The notes beneath the pieces are model-generated. The model saw only the letters and a list, made by a program, of their open reading frames with translations, had not been told where the DNA came from and did not search any database. A DNA stretch of 64,000 nucleotides from Pseudomonas sp. J452 (GTDB lineage Bacteria > Pseudomonadota > Gammaproteobacteria > Pseudomonadales > Pseudomonadaceae): positions 3,224,001-3,288,000 of the forward strand of contig NZ_CP088294.1 in assembly GCF_024666525.1 (NCBI RefSeq), written 5' to 3'. The first letter of the stretch is position 1. Each line of letters starts with the position of its first letter. Below, piece after piece: positions 57,180 through 64,000 of this stretch. The translations under genes and the position numbers were made by a program.

Positions 57180-59564
57180 ATGAGCGAAACTGACTCCGCT
57201 ACTCCCCCGGCCGCTATGCCCGTTGAGTTCGCTCAGGCGCTGCATGGCGTGGAGGGCGAGCGCTGGTTTCGCCAGATGGCCGATGGTTTGCCGCTGATCG
57301 TCTGGACTGCGCGCGCGGACGGTGTTGTCGACTATTTCAACCAGCGCTGGTGGGACTTCATAGGCGCCAGGCCGGGCATGCCGGATGAGAGTGGCTGGCA
57401 GGACGTTCTCCACCCAGATGATCTGCCCCCTACGCTTGCCCGCTGGCAGCAGGCGCTGGCCACTGGCGAAGCCTATGAAATGGAGTACCGCTTCCTGCGG
57501 GCTGCTGACCAGACCTACCGCTGGCATCTGGGGCGCGCCGAGCCACTGCGCGAGGCTGACGGGCAGATTCTCAAGTGGCTGGGCACCTGTACCGATATCG
57601 ATGACCAGAAACGCGCTGCCGAGTCGCTGGCAGGTGTTCAGCAGCGTCTGCAGGAACAGGTGCTCGAGCGCACGATGCTGATCGAGCGGGTCAACACGCA
57701 CCTGCTGGCTGAAGTGCAGAAGGGCGAGTATCTGCTGCGCCAACTGCAGTCGCACACCGATAACCTGGCGCGGATTATCGCGACCCAGACTCGTCTGGCC
57801 GAGGCCGAGCTGGATCTCGATCTGTTCCTCAACCTAGTGGTGCAGCAGATGCAGGAGCTGACTCCAGCTTCGGGGGCGGCAGTCGAGTTGGTCGAAGGTG
57901 AAGAGATGGTCTATCGCGCGGCCTCTGGCAGCGTGGCGCCATTCGTGGGCGTGCGCCTGGGCATTGGCAGCAGCCTGTCCGGGCTCTGTGTGCGCTCGGC
58001 CACGGTGCTGATGTCGGCCGATACCGAGCAGGATCCGCGGGTCGATCTGGCCGCGTGCCGCAAGATCGGCGTGGCGTCGATGGTGGTGGCGCCGCTACTG
58101 CTGGCTGGCCAAGCCGTGGGTGTACTGAAGATCATGGCGGCGCAGCCGAACGCCTTTAGCGCCGCCGATGTGCAGACCCTGCAGCTGATGGCCGGTTTGC
58201 TGGGCTCGGAGCTGGGTCATCAGGTCGATTACGAGAACAACCAGCGCCTGCTCGCCGAGCGTACCGAGGAAGTGGCCAAGCGCATGGCGTCCGAGGCGGT
58301 ACTGCGTGCCAACATGGAGCGTACCCAGCGCATCATCGAGAGTTCTCACGAGGCCTTCGTCTGCGTCAACGAACAGAGCGAGATTACCGACTGGAACTCC
58401 GAGGCCAGCCGGATATTTGGCTGGGAGCGGGGCGAGGTGATAGGGCGCCCGCTGACCTCGGTGATCATCCCGGAGCGCCTACGCAGCGCACATCATGAGG
58501 GCATGACGCGCTTTATCAGAACCGGCCAGGGGCCGGTGATCAATCGTCGGGTCGAGTTGCCGGCCCTGCGCAAGGATGGCAGCGAGCTGATCGTGGAAAT
58601 CACCATCAGTACCAGTGGCAGCGGCGCAGAGCGTGAGTTCAGCGCCTTCATGCGCGATGTCACCGAGCGCAAACGCACCGAGCAGGAGGTGCTGCTCAAT
58701 CAGCAGTTGCTGCGTTCGGTCACCGATGCCATTCCCGCCGTGGTGGCTTTTGTCGACACGCGCGAAGTGCTGCGTTACTGCAACAAGCCGTTCCTGCAGA
58801 CGTTCGGCAAGATCGAGGCGCAGTGTCTGGGGCATTCCTTGCTCGAATTGTTGGGCAGCGATGAGTACGCCTTCATCCAGCCCCATGTGGCGCAGGCCCT
58901 GGCGGGGCAGCAGACCTCCTTCGAACGGGCGCTCAAGGTGCATGGCAACGAGCGCTATCTGGAGGCGCGTTACGTGCCCGAGCGGGATATTGGCGGTGAG
59001 GTGCGCGGCTTCTATCTGATTCTCTGGGACATTACCGAGCGCTGGGCGCTGGAGCAGCAGTTCCGCTTGCGGGCCCTGCGCGACAGCCTGACCGGTCTGC
59101 TCAACCGTGCCGCGATCATGGAGGCGCTCGAGCGTGCGCTCGCCGAGCACGGGCCTGGTAGTCGCGATCTAGCCTTGCTCTATCTGGATGTCGACCACTT
59201 CAAGGAGATCAACGACAACCTCGGTCATGCCGTGGGGGACGAGGTGCTGAAAATCTTCGCCGCACGCCTGGAGCGCAGCGTGCGCACCAGCGATGTGGTG
59301 GCGCGTTTGGGGGGCGATGAGTTCGTCATCCTGCTGCAGCACCTGTCGTCGGCCGAGCACGCCTGTGAGGTGGCCGCCAAGGTTATCGACGCCATGGTCG
59401 AGCCGTTGCAGATTCGTCAGCACAGCCTGGCGGTCTCCACCAGCATCGGCGTGGCCATGCTCGATGCGCAGACGCCTTGCCCGGAAACCTTGCTGGAAAA
59501 AGCCGACCAGGCGCTCTACCAGGCCAAGCAGGCGGGGAGGAATCGCTTTTCCCTGTCGTCCTGA
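57180..59564 (+). CDS. Diguanylate cyclase with PAS-GAF-PAS-PAS sensors
   Basis: The product has 794 residues and is cytoplasmic (no membrane helix). Order: PAS (WFRQMADGLPLIVWTARADG, WHLGRAEPLREADG), a coiled coil, GAF (FLNLVVQQMQELTPASGAAV, SMVVAPLLLAGQAVGVLKIM), PAS (IIESSHEAFVCVNEQSEITD), PAS_4 (AVVAFVDTREVLRYCNKPFL) and GGDEF (DSLTGLLNRAAIMEALERAL, VARLGGDEFVILL). The GGDEF site is intact and an RTSD inhibition site lies five residues before it, so it should make c-di-GMP under feedback control. The ATG at 57180 is preferred; one at 57120 is possible. It is divergent from the TrpD-EAL gene. Confidence 0.92.
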   Translation: MSETDSATPPAAMPVEFAQALHGVEGERWFRQMADGLPLIVWTARADGVVDYFNQRWWDFIGARPGMPDESGWQDVLHPDDLPPTLARWQQALATGEAYEMEYRFLRAADQTYRWHLGRAEPLREADGQILKWLGTCTDIDDQKRAAESLAGVQQRLQEQVLERTMLIERVNTHLLAEVQKGEYLLRQLQSHTDNLARIIATQTRLAEAELDLDLFLNLVVQQMQELTPASGAAVELVEGEEMVYRAASGSVAPFVGVRLGIGSSLSGLCVRSATVLMSADTEQDPRVDLAACRKIGVASMVVAPLLLAGQAVGVLKIMAAQPNAFSAADVQTLQLMAGLLGSELGHQVDYENNQRLLAERTEEVAKRMASEAVLRANMERTQRIIESSHEAFVCVNEQSEITDWNSEASRIFGWERGEVIGRPLTSVIIPERLRSAHHEGMTRFIRTGQGPVINRRVELPALRKDGSELIVEITISTSGSGAEREFSAFMRDVTERKRTEQEVLLNQQLLRSVTDAIPAVVAFVDTREVLRYCNKPFLQTFGKIEAQCLGHSLLELLGSDEYAFIQPHVAQALAGQQTSFERALKVHGNERYLEARYVPERDIGGEVRGFYLILWDITERWALEQQFRLRALRDSLTGLLNRAAIMEALERALAEHGPGSRDLALLYLDVDHFKEINDNLGHAVGDEVLKIFAARLERSVRTSDVVARLGGDEFVILLQHLSSAEHACEVAAKVIDAMVEPLQIRQHSLAVSTSIGVAMLDAQTPCPETLLEKADQALYQAKQAGRNRFSLSS

Positions 59565-59630
59565 ACGGCTAGTACGGGCCGCCCTAACCGTCTCCCGCCA
59601 GTGGGAGAGGGGCTGTTCGTGTTGCCAGTC

Positions 59631-59690
59631 GTAGCCCGGATGCAATCCGGGAGCGGCGCTGTCTGTTTCCCGGATTGCATCTGGGCTACG
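59631..59690. repeat. Inverted repeat of REP type
   Basis: GTAGCCCGGATGCAATCCGGG pairs (quoted in part; CCCGGATGCAATCCGG) with CCCGGATTGCATCTGGGCTAC downstream. A hairpin of this kind is common between Pseudomonas genes. It may also end transcription of the cyclase gene. Confidence 0.6.
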
Positions 59691-59791
59691 GACTGAGCGG
59701 TTTATCGCGCGACGGGGTTAACCGACCCTGGGACTTTCTCTCTTTCTGACAAGCGCTTAAGGTGCGTCGATTCTTTGCAGGGGAGCTGCCT

Positions 59792-60937
59792 ATGCGCGCC
59801 CGTTGGGATATTTTCTGCGCGGTAGTGGATAACTACGGCGACATCGGCGTGACTTGGCGCCTGGCCCGCCAGCTGGTGGCCGAGCACGAAGTGGCTGTGC
59901 GCCTGTGGGTGGACGAGCTGGCGGCGCTGCAGCGCCTGTGCCCGCAGGCCGACACCCAGGCTGCCAGCCAATGGCTGGACGGCGTCGAGGTCTGCCATTG
60001 GTCTGCCGATTGGCCGGGTGCGCAGCCGGGCGAGGTGGTGATTGAGGCCTTTGCCTGCCATCTGCCGGCGGCGTTCGTCAGCGCGATGGGCGCGCAGGCG
60101 CGTAAACCGCTGTGGCTGAACCTGGAATACCTGAGTGCCGAAGATTGGGTCGGCGGCTGTCATGGACTGCCATCGCCGCAGCCGGATGGTTTGCAGAAAT
60201 TCTTCTTCTTTCCTGGCTTTACCGCGCAGACCGGCGGCCTGTTGCGCGAAGGCGACTTGCTCGCCCGGCGCCGGGCATTTCAGGCCGATCCGGCGGCGCG
60301 GGTGGCGTTTCTTGCCGGGTTGGGCGTGCCGTTGCTCAAGGGCGCACGGCTGATATCCCTATTCGCCTACGAGAACTCCGGGCTGGCGAGCTGGCTGGAG
60401 GCGCTGGCCGCAGATGCCCGGCCGACCCAGTTGCTGGTGCCGCAAGGGCGCATCCTTGGCGATCTGCAGGCCTGGCTGGGCGAGGCCGAGTTGCCGCCTG
60501 CTGGCAGCTGGCAACGCGGCAACCTGCAGGTCCACCTGTTGCCGTTCGTCCGTCAGGACGATTACGACCTGCTGCTGTGGAGCTGCGACTTCAACGCGGT
60601 GCGCGGCGAGGACTCCTTCGTCCGCGCGCAGTGGGCCGGGCGGCCGCTGCTCTGGCACATCTATGTGCAGGACGAGCAGGCACATCTGGAAAAGCTCGAG
60701 GCGTTCCTGCAGCTGTACCTGCAGGCGCTTTCTGCCGAGGCTGCGACGGCGCTGGGTGAATTGTGGCGGGCGTGGAATAGCGGGCAGGCCATGGACGAAA
60801 GCTGGCTGGCGTTGCAGAAAGCCTGGCCCGAGCTGAGCGAACACGCCGAGCACTGGTGTCTGCAACAGGCCTCTCGTCCTGATCTTGCTGCAGCGCTGGC
60901 AGAGTTTTACCGAAATTGGCTATCATGCGCGGCTTAG
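59792..60937 (+). CDS. earP: EF-P arginine rhamnosyltransferase
   Basis: A 381-residue GT-B enzyme. EarP attaches rhamnose to Arg32 of EF-P, which helps ribosomes at polyproline stretches. Family marks: [20 protein letters not shown] (with the catalytic Asp in NYGDIG), [20 protein letters not shown] and the [20 protein letters not shown] nucleotide-binding block. The ATG at 59792 is chosen because it gives this start. It lies 34 bases before efp on the same strand. Confidence 0.95.
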   Translation: MRARWDIFCAVVDNYGDIGVTWRLARQLVAEHEVAVRLWVDELAALQRLCPQADTQAASQWLDGVEVCHWSADWPGAQPGEVVIEAFACHLPAAFVSAMGAQARKPLWLNLEYLSAEDWVGGCHGLPSPQPDGLQKFFFFPGFTAQTGGLLREGDLLARRRAFQADPAARVAFLAGLGVPLLKGARLISLFAYENSGLASWLEALAADARPTQLLVPQGRILGDLQAWLGEAELPPAGSWQRGNLQVHLLPFVRQDDYDLLLWSCDFNAVRGEDSFVRAQWAGRPLLWHIYVQDEQAHLEKLEAFLQLYLQALSAEAATALGELWRAWNSGQAMDESWLALQKAWPELSEHAEHWCLQQASRPDLAAALAEFYRNWLSCAA

Positions 60938-60971
60938 AAATTCGTACCTCCATCAAAATCCGGATATTCGT

Positions 60972-61547
60972 ATGAAAACCGCACAAGAAATGAAACCCAA
61001 CAGTGTGGCCCTGATCGACGGTCAACCTTGGCTGATCCAGAAAGCCGAGTTCACCAAGTCCGGTCGTAACAGCGCCATCGTCAAAATGAAGCTGAAGAAC
61101 CTGATCAACGGCTCCAAGACCGAGACCGTTTACAAGGCCGACGACAAGATGGAGCCGGTAATCCTTGAGCGCAAGGAAGTGACCCTGTCCTACATCAGCG
61201 GCACCGATTACGTGTTCATGGACCCGGAGTTCAACTCCTACGAACTGCGCGAAGAAGACCTGGAAAGCGTTCTGCCGTTCATCGAAGAAGGCATGACCGA
61301 CATCTGCGAAGCCGTGTTCTTCGAAGGCAAAGTGATCTCCGTTGACCTGCCGACCACCATCGTGCGCCAGATCAGCTACACCGAAGGTTCCGCCCGTGGC
61401 GACACTTCCGGCAAGGTCATGAAACCGGCCAAGCTGAGCAACGGTACCGAAGTTAAGGTTGCAGACTTCTGCAACATCGACGACTGGATCGAGATCGACA
61501 CCCGCGACGGTTCCTACAAAGGCCGTACCCAGGCGCCGCAGGCTTAA
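60972..61547 (+). CDS. efp: Elongation factor P
   Basis: The product has 191 residues in three KOW/OB domains. The modification loop reads [13 protein letters not shown] with Arg at residue 32, the form modified by EarP (rather than Lys as in E. coli). The rest follows the family ([34 protein letters not shown]). It is located directly after earP, and ends with a strong terminator. Confidence 0.97.
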   Translation: MKTAQEMKPNSVALIDGQPWLIQKAEFTKSGRNSAIVKMKLKNLINGSKTETVYKADDKMEPVILERKEVTLSYISGTDYVFMDPEFNSYELREEDLESVLPFIEEGMTDICEAVFFEGKVISVDLPTTIVRQISYTEGSARGDTSGKVMKPAKLSNGTEVKVADFCNIDDWIEIDTRDGSYKGRTQAPQA

Positions 61548-61575
61548 GCCTTCCGTCTGTACCGCGTGTGACAAA

Positions 61576-61603
61576 GAGCCCGGCCACTGTGCCGGGCTTT
61601 TTT
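61576..61603 (+). terminator. Rho-independent terminator after efp
   Basis: AGCCCGGC pairs with GCCGGGCT around a six-base loop and is followed by T6, 30 bases after the efp stop. Confidence 0.9.
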
Positions 61604-61677
61604 ATGCGCGGGATGTTGCCCGGACAGTCGGGCGCGGGGCAGGATTGCAGCTTCTCACTGGAACAAGGAATGTTTGC

Positions 61678-62193
61678 ATGGAACAGAGTCAGAACCCCTA
61701 CCAGGCTCCTCAGGCTGATCTGCAGGCACAAGCCCCGGGTCAGCCCCTGCTGGCTTCGCGCGGGGCCAGGCTGGGCGCCGTGTTGATCGATACCTTGCTG
61801 CTGGCCGTGGTCAGCGTGCCGGTCGCTTTTCTCAGCGGTACCTTCGATGCGGTCAAGCAGGGGCTCGAACCGAGCCTGGGGCAGCAACTGACGGGGCTGC
61901 TGGTTGGCATGCTGGCCTTCGTGCTGATCCATGGCTACCTGCTGAAGAACTACGGGCAGACGGTTGGCAAGTACCTGCTCGGCATCGCCATCGTCGATCT
62001 GCAGGGCAATGTGCCGGACTTTCTGCCCATGGTCGCCAAGCGCTACCTGCTGCTCTGGGTCATTACCGCCATTCCGCTACTGGGCGGGCTGATAGGTCTG
62101 GCCGATTGCCTGAGCATCTTCCGTGGCGATCGTCGCTGCCTGCATGACCTGGTGGCCAGTACCCGTGTCGTCCTGGCACCCGCCAAAGGCTGA
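61678..62193 (+). CDS. RDD-family membrane protein
   Basis: The product has 171 residues. The N-terminal Gln/Pro-rich segment (NPYQAPQADLQAQAPGQP) precedes an RDD-type membrane domain with helices AVLIDTLLLAVVSVPVAF, LTGLLVGMLAFVLIHGYLL and YLLLWVITAIPLLGGLIGL; the family Arg-Asp-like positions lie in SRGARLGAVLID and in GDRRCLHDLVA. Such proteins are small and their transport role is unclear. It is a single gene. Confidence 0.85.
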   Translation: MEQSQNPYQAPQADLQAQAPGQPLLASRGARLGAVLIDTLLLAVVSVPVAFLSGTFDAVKQGLEPSLGQQLTGLLVGMLAFVLIHGYLLKNYGQTVGKYLLGIAIVDLQGNVPDFLPMVAKRYLLLWVITAIPLLGGLIGLADCLSIFRGDRRCLHDLVASTRVVLAPAKG

Positions 62194-62240
62194 CTCGCCC
62201 AGATCGCCAGCCAGGCGCGGGCGTGGCAAGCGTCCGCGCC

Positions 62241-63095
62241 TCAGAGGCGAAAACCCTCGACGATATGCTCGGCCAGGGTTTCCGTGACCTGGGATTGGCT
62301 GTGCTGGTTGCGCAGCAGCACGATGCTGGTCTGCGGCAGCGTTGGCAGGCCTTCGGCCTCGCCGATGATGCGCATATCCGGGGTGATCAGGCTCTGCAGC
62401 TGGGCGGTGACCGCCAGGCCGGCGCTGACCACGGCGAAGATCGCCGACAGGCTGGGGCTGGTGTAGGCGATACGGTACTCGCGCTCCATGGCGTCCAGCG
62501 CGTTGCAGGCCCAGGCGCGGCAGAAGCAATCGGCATTGAACATGGCCAGTGGCATGGGCGTCTGCTCGTGGGGGCTGAAGCCGATGGCCTCGGCCCAGAC
62601 GAAACGCTCCTGACGCAACAGCTGGCCGATCTCCTTGCCCGGCTCGCGGGTGACGATGGTCAGGTCGAGGTCCTGGCGCTGCAGCAGCTGGAAGGACGGC
62701 TCGCAGTGCAGCTCCACCTGCACCAGCGGATAGGCCTGGGCGAAACGGGCGAGGATGCCCGGCATGAAGCGCATCACGTAGTCGTCCGGTGTGCCGATGC
62801 GCACCGAGCCAACCATATGCGGTTCGCGCAGGGTATTGAACACCTCGCCATGCAGCTTGAGGATGCGCCGGGCATAGCCCAGCAACACCTGGCCTTCGGC
62901 GGTGAGGCGCACCTGACGGCCATCACGCTGGAACAGCGAGCGCTGCAGCACATCTTCTTCCAGACGCTTCATCTGCATGCTGATGGCCGACTGGGTGCGG
63001 TTGACCGCCTCGGCCGCGCGGGTGAAGCCACCCAGGTCGGCGATGGCGACGAAGCTGCGCAGCAGCTCGGTGTCGATGCTTGGGTAATTGGCCAT
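62241..63095 (-). CDS. LysR-family transcriptional regulator
   Basis: A 284-residue LTTR. The N-terminal winged helix is clear (ELLRSFVAIADLGGFTRAAE, AVNRTQSAISMQMKRLEEDV, FQRDGRQVRLTAEGQVLLGY), followed by a two-lobe effector domain (SVRIGTPDDYVMRFMPGILA). It is divergent from a DUF1127 gene with about 96 bases between, so it probably regulates that gene and itself. The ligand is unknown. Confidence 0.92.
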   Translation of the reverse strand: MANYPSIDTELLRSFVAIADLGGFTRAAEAVNRTQSAISMQMKRLEEDVLQRSLFQRDGRQVRLTAEGQVLLGYARRILKLHGEVFNTLREPHMVGSVRIGTPDDYVMRFMPGILARFAQAYPLVQVELHCEPSFQLLQRQDLDLTIVTREPGKEIGQLLRQERFVWAEAIGFSPHEQTPMPLAMFNADCFCRAWACNALDAMEREYRIAYTSPSLSAIFAVVSAGLAVTAQLQSLITPDMRIIGEAEGLPTLPQTSIVLLRNQHSQSQVTETLAEHIVEGFRL

Positions 63096-63191
63096 TGATC
63101 AATCTCCAAGATGTCTCGCATAAGAAACATTCGTTGGATTGATCTTAATCCCAGCGCGAGACTGGCGCCAACCCCACAGGAGGGCGTCGAG

Positions 63192-63425
63192 ATGAAAGGT
63201 CAAAAAGGTTATGCCGTAGCACAGTCGATCAGCATCGAACGGATGCGTCCCCTCATTCTACTGAAGGCCGCCTGGCGTCAAGTCGTACGCTGGTGGCAAC
63301 TGGCCGAGCAGCGTCGCCGGCTGGCTATGCTGGATGAACATGCGCTGAAGGACATGGGCCTGAGCCGCGCCGATGTCTTGCAGGAAAGCGAGCGGCCGTT
63401 CTGGGACGACCCGCTCAAACGCTGA
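63192..63425 (+). CDS. DUF1127 domain small protein
   Basis: A 77-residue basic protein with the DUF1127 pattern near its C-terminus: LAEQRRRLAMLDEHALKDMG followed by LSRADVLQES. The ATG at 63192 has AGGAGG nine bases upstream. Small DUF1127 proteins are known in other bacteria to affect RNA or phosphate/carbon metabolism; no role can be assigned here. It faces the LysR gene, its likely regulator. Confidence 0.87.
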   Translation: MKGQKGYAVAQSISIERMRPLILLKAAWRQVVRWWQLAEQRRRLAMLDEHALKDMGLSRADVLQESERPFWDDPLKR

Positions 63426-63559
63426 GTCGTTGTGCACCGAGGCGTGGTAAGGCGTCCGTTGCCGTCAGGCCGACCGGCCACCAGGCCTGGGCGCAAGCGG
63501 CTGCTGGCAGCATGCCGGTTGGCTGAATGAGAGACAAGGTATTGAAGCAAGGAGCCAGT

Positions 63560-64000
63560 ATGTCCCCTTACCACCTCGCGCAACTGAATATCGCCAGCAT
63601 GAAGGAGCCCCTGGAGTCGCCGGGCATGGCCGACTTCGTCGCCAACCTGGAGCGCATCAATGCCCTGGCCGAGAGTTCGCCAGGCTACGTCTGGCGTCTG
63701 CAGGACGAGGCGGGCGATGCCACCGCCCTCCGCCCATTCGGCGCACAGATGCTGGTCAATCTTTCGCTATGGCAGGATGTCGAGTCGCTCAGCGACTACG
63801 TCTACAAGTCCGCTCATACCGAGATGCTCAAGCGGCGCAACGAGTGGTTCAGCCGCCTGGGCGAGGCGCACATGGTGCTGTGGTGGGTGCCGGCCGGGCA
63901 TCTGCCGGATGTTCATGAGGCCGCCGAGCGCTTGCGTTTGCTGCGTGAGCTGGGGCCGACTGCCGAGGCGTTCAGCTTTCGCCAGCGCTTTGCCGCCCCG
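63560..64000 (+). CDS. DUF3291 domain protein, runs off the right edge
   Basis: The frame starts at 63560 with GGAG six bases upstream and reads MSPYHLAQLNIASMKEPLES, then FVANLERINALAESSPGYVW, WQDVESLSDYVYKSAHTEML and a closing TAEAFSFRQRFAAP without a stop. This is the DUF3291 ferredoxin-like (monooxygenase-type) fold, usually 145-160 residues, so almost all of it is present. Function unknown. Confidence 0.88.
   Translation, partial: MSPYHLAQLNIASMKEPLESPGMADFVANLERINALAESSPGYVWRLQDEAGDATALRPFGAQMLVNLSLWQDVESLSDYVYKSAHTEMLKRRNEWFSRLGEAHMVLWWVPAGHLPDVHEAAERLRLLRELGPTAEAFSFRQRFAAP

Overview
The window is chromosomal DNA of a Pseudomonas-like gammaproteobacterium. The core genes point there: pheT-ihfA-merR, an nadE-pncB-pncA operon facing an NrtR regulator, EarP next to an elongation factor P with Arg32, putP, two multidomain c-di-GMP proteins and Pseudomonas-type REP hairpins. 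The species cannot be fixed from the sequence alone.

Layout. (1) 1-1372 is core: the pheT 3' end, ihfA, a MerR-like gene and tRNA-Pro(GGG). (2) 1389-18901 is accessory. It starts with a tyrosine integrase and its small helix-turn-helix partner beside the tRNA. A hypothetical coiled-coil gene, an orphan hipB with a 23-codon hipA remnant, a DarT-DarG module (DarT carries an HD domain), ICE-type cargo (radC-like gene, hypothetical gene, DUF736 pseudogene), a truncated unknown gene and a complete 1,231-bp IS3-family element follow. It ends with three overlapping-style tyrosine recombinases plus a truncated fourth gene, whose outer end lies inside nadE. (3) 18882-33111 is core: truncated nadE, pncB, pncA and nrtR with a 35-bp operator; then a cupredoxin / EAL / DUF3034 / truncated-haemoglobin operon, a lipoprotein and putP; then an ATP-grasp / alpha-E / transglutaminase operon behind a sigma-54-type promoter. 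(4) 33302-35025 holds three small envelope genes. (5) 35399-38660 is a gene-cassette array of six cassettes and six attC-like sites with no visible integrase gene (CALIN type). (6) 38937-52713 is core: cytochrome c, rhodanese, a thiolase and a fused beta-oxidation enzyme, glutamine amidotransferase, CorA, PlsC, an SLC13-like permease, an amino-acid binding protein, a crotonase and tRNA-Ser(GGA). (7) 52790-64000 has a YoeB/YefM-type toxin-antitoxin pair, a TrpD-PAS-GGDEF-EAL fusion facing a PAS-GAF-PAS-PAS-GGDEF cyclase, earP, efp, an RDD protein, a LysR/DUF1127 pair and a DUF3291 gene that runs off the end.

A 140-bp palindromic mobile repeat (MITE-like, 17-bp terminal inverted repeats, 3-bp TNA target duplications) occurs five times in the core part.

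How it fits together. The genes left and right of the accessory segment (pheT-ihfA-tRNA-Pro and nadE-pncBA) are far apart in well-known Pseudomonas genomes. The IS3 copy lacks matching flanking duplications and cuts two unrelated genes, so the segment may be a composite of two islands joined by recombination between IS copies. The most unusual gene is the TrpD-EAL fusion: the PRPP-binding motifs are kept, several expected anthranilate-pocket residues are changed, and the EAL site looks complete. This suggests a metabolite-gated c-di-GMP phosphodiesterase, which is an inference that needs testing.
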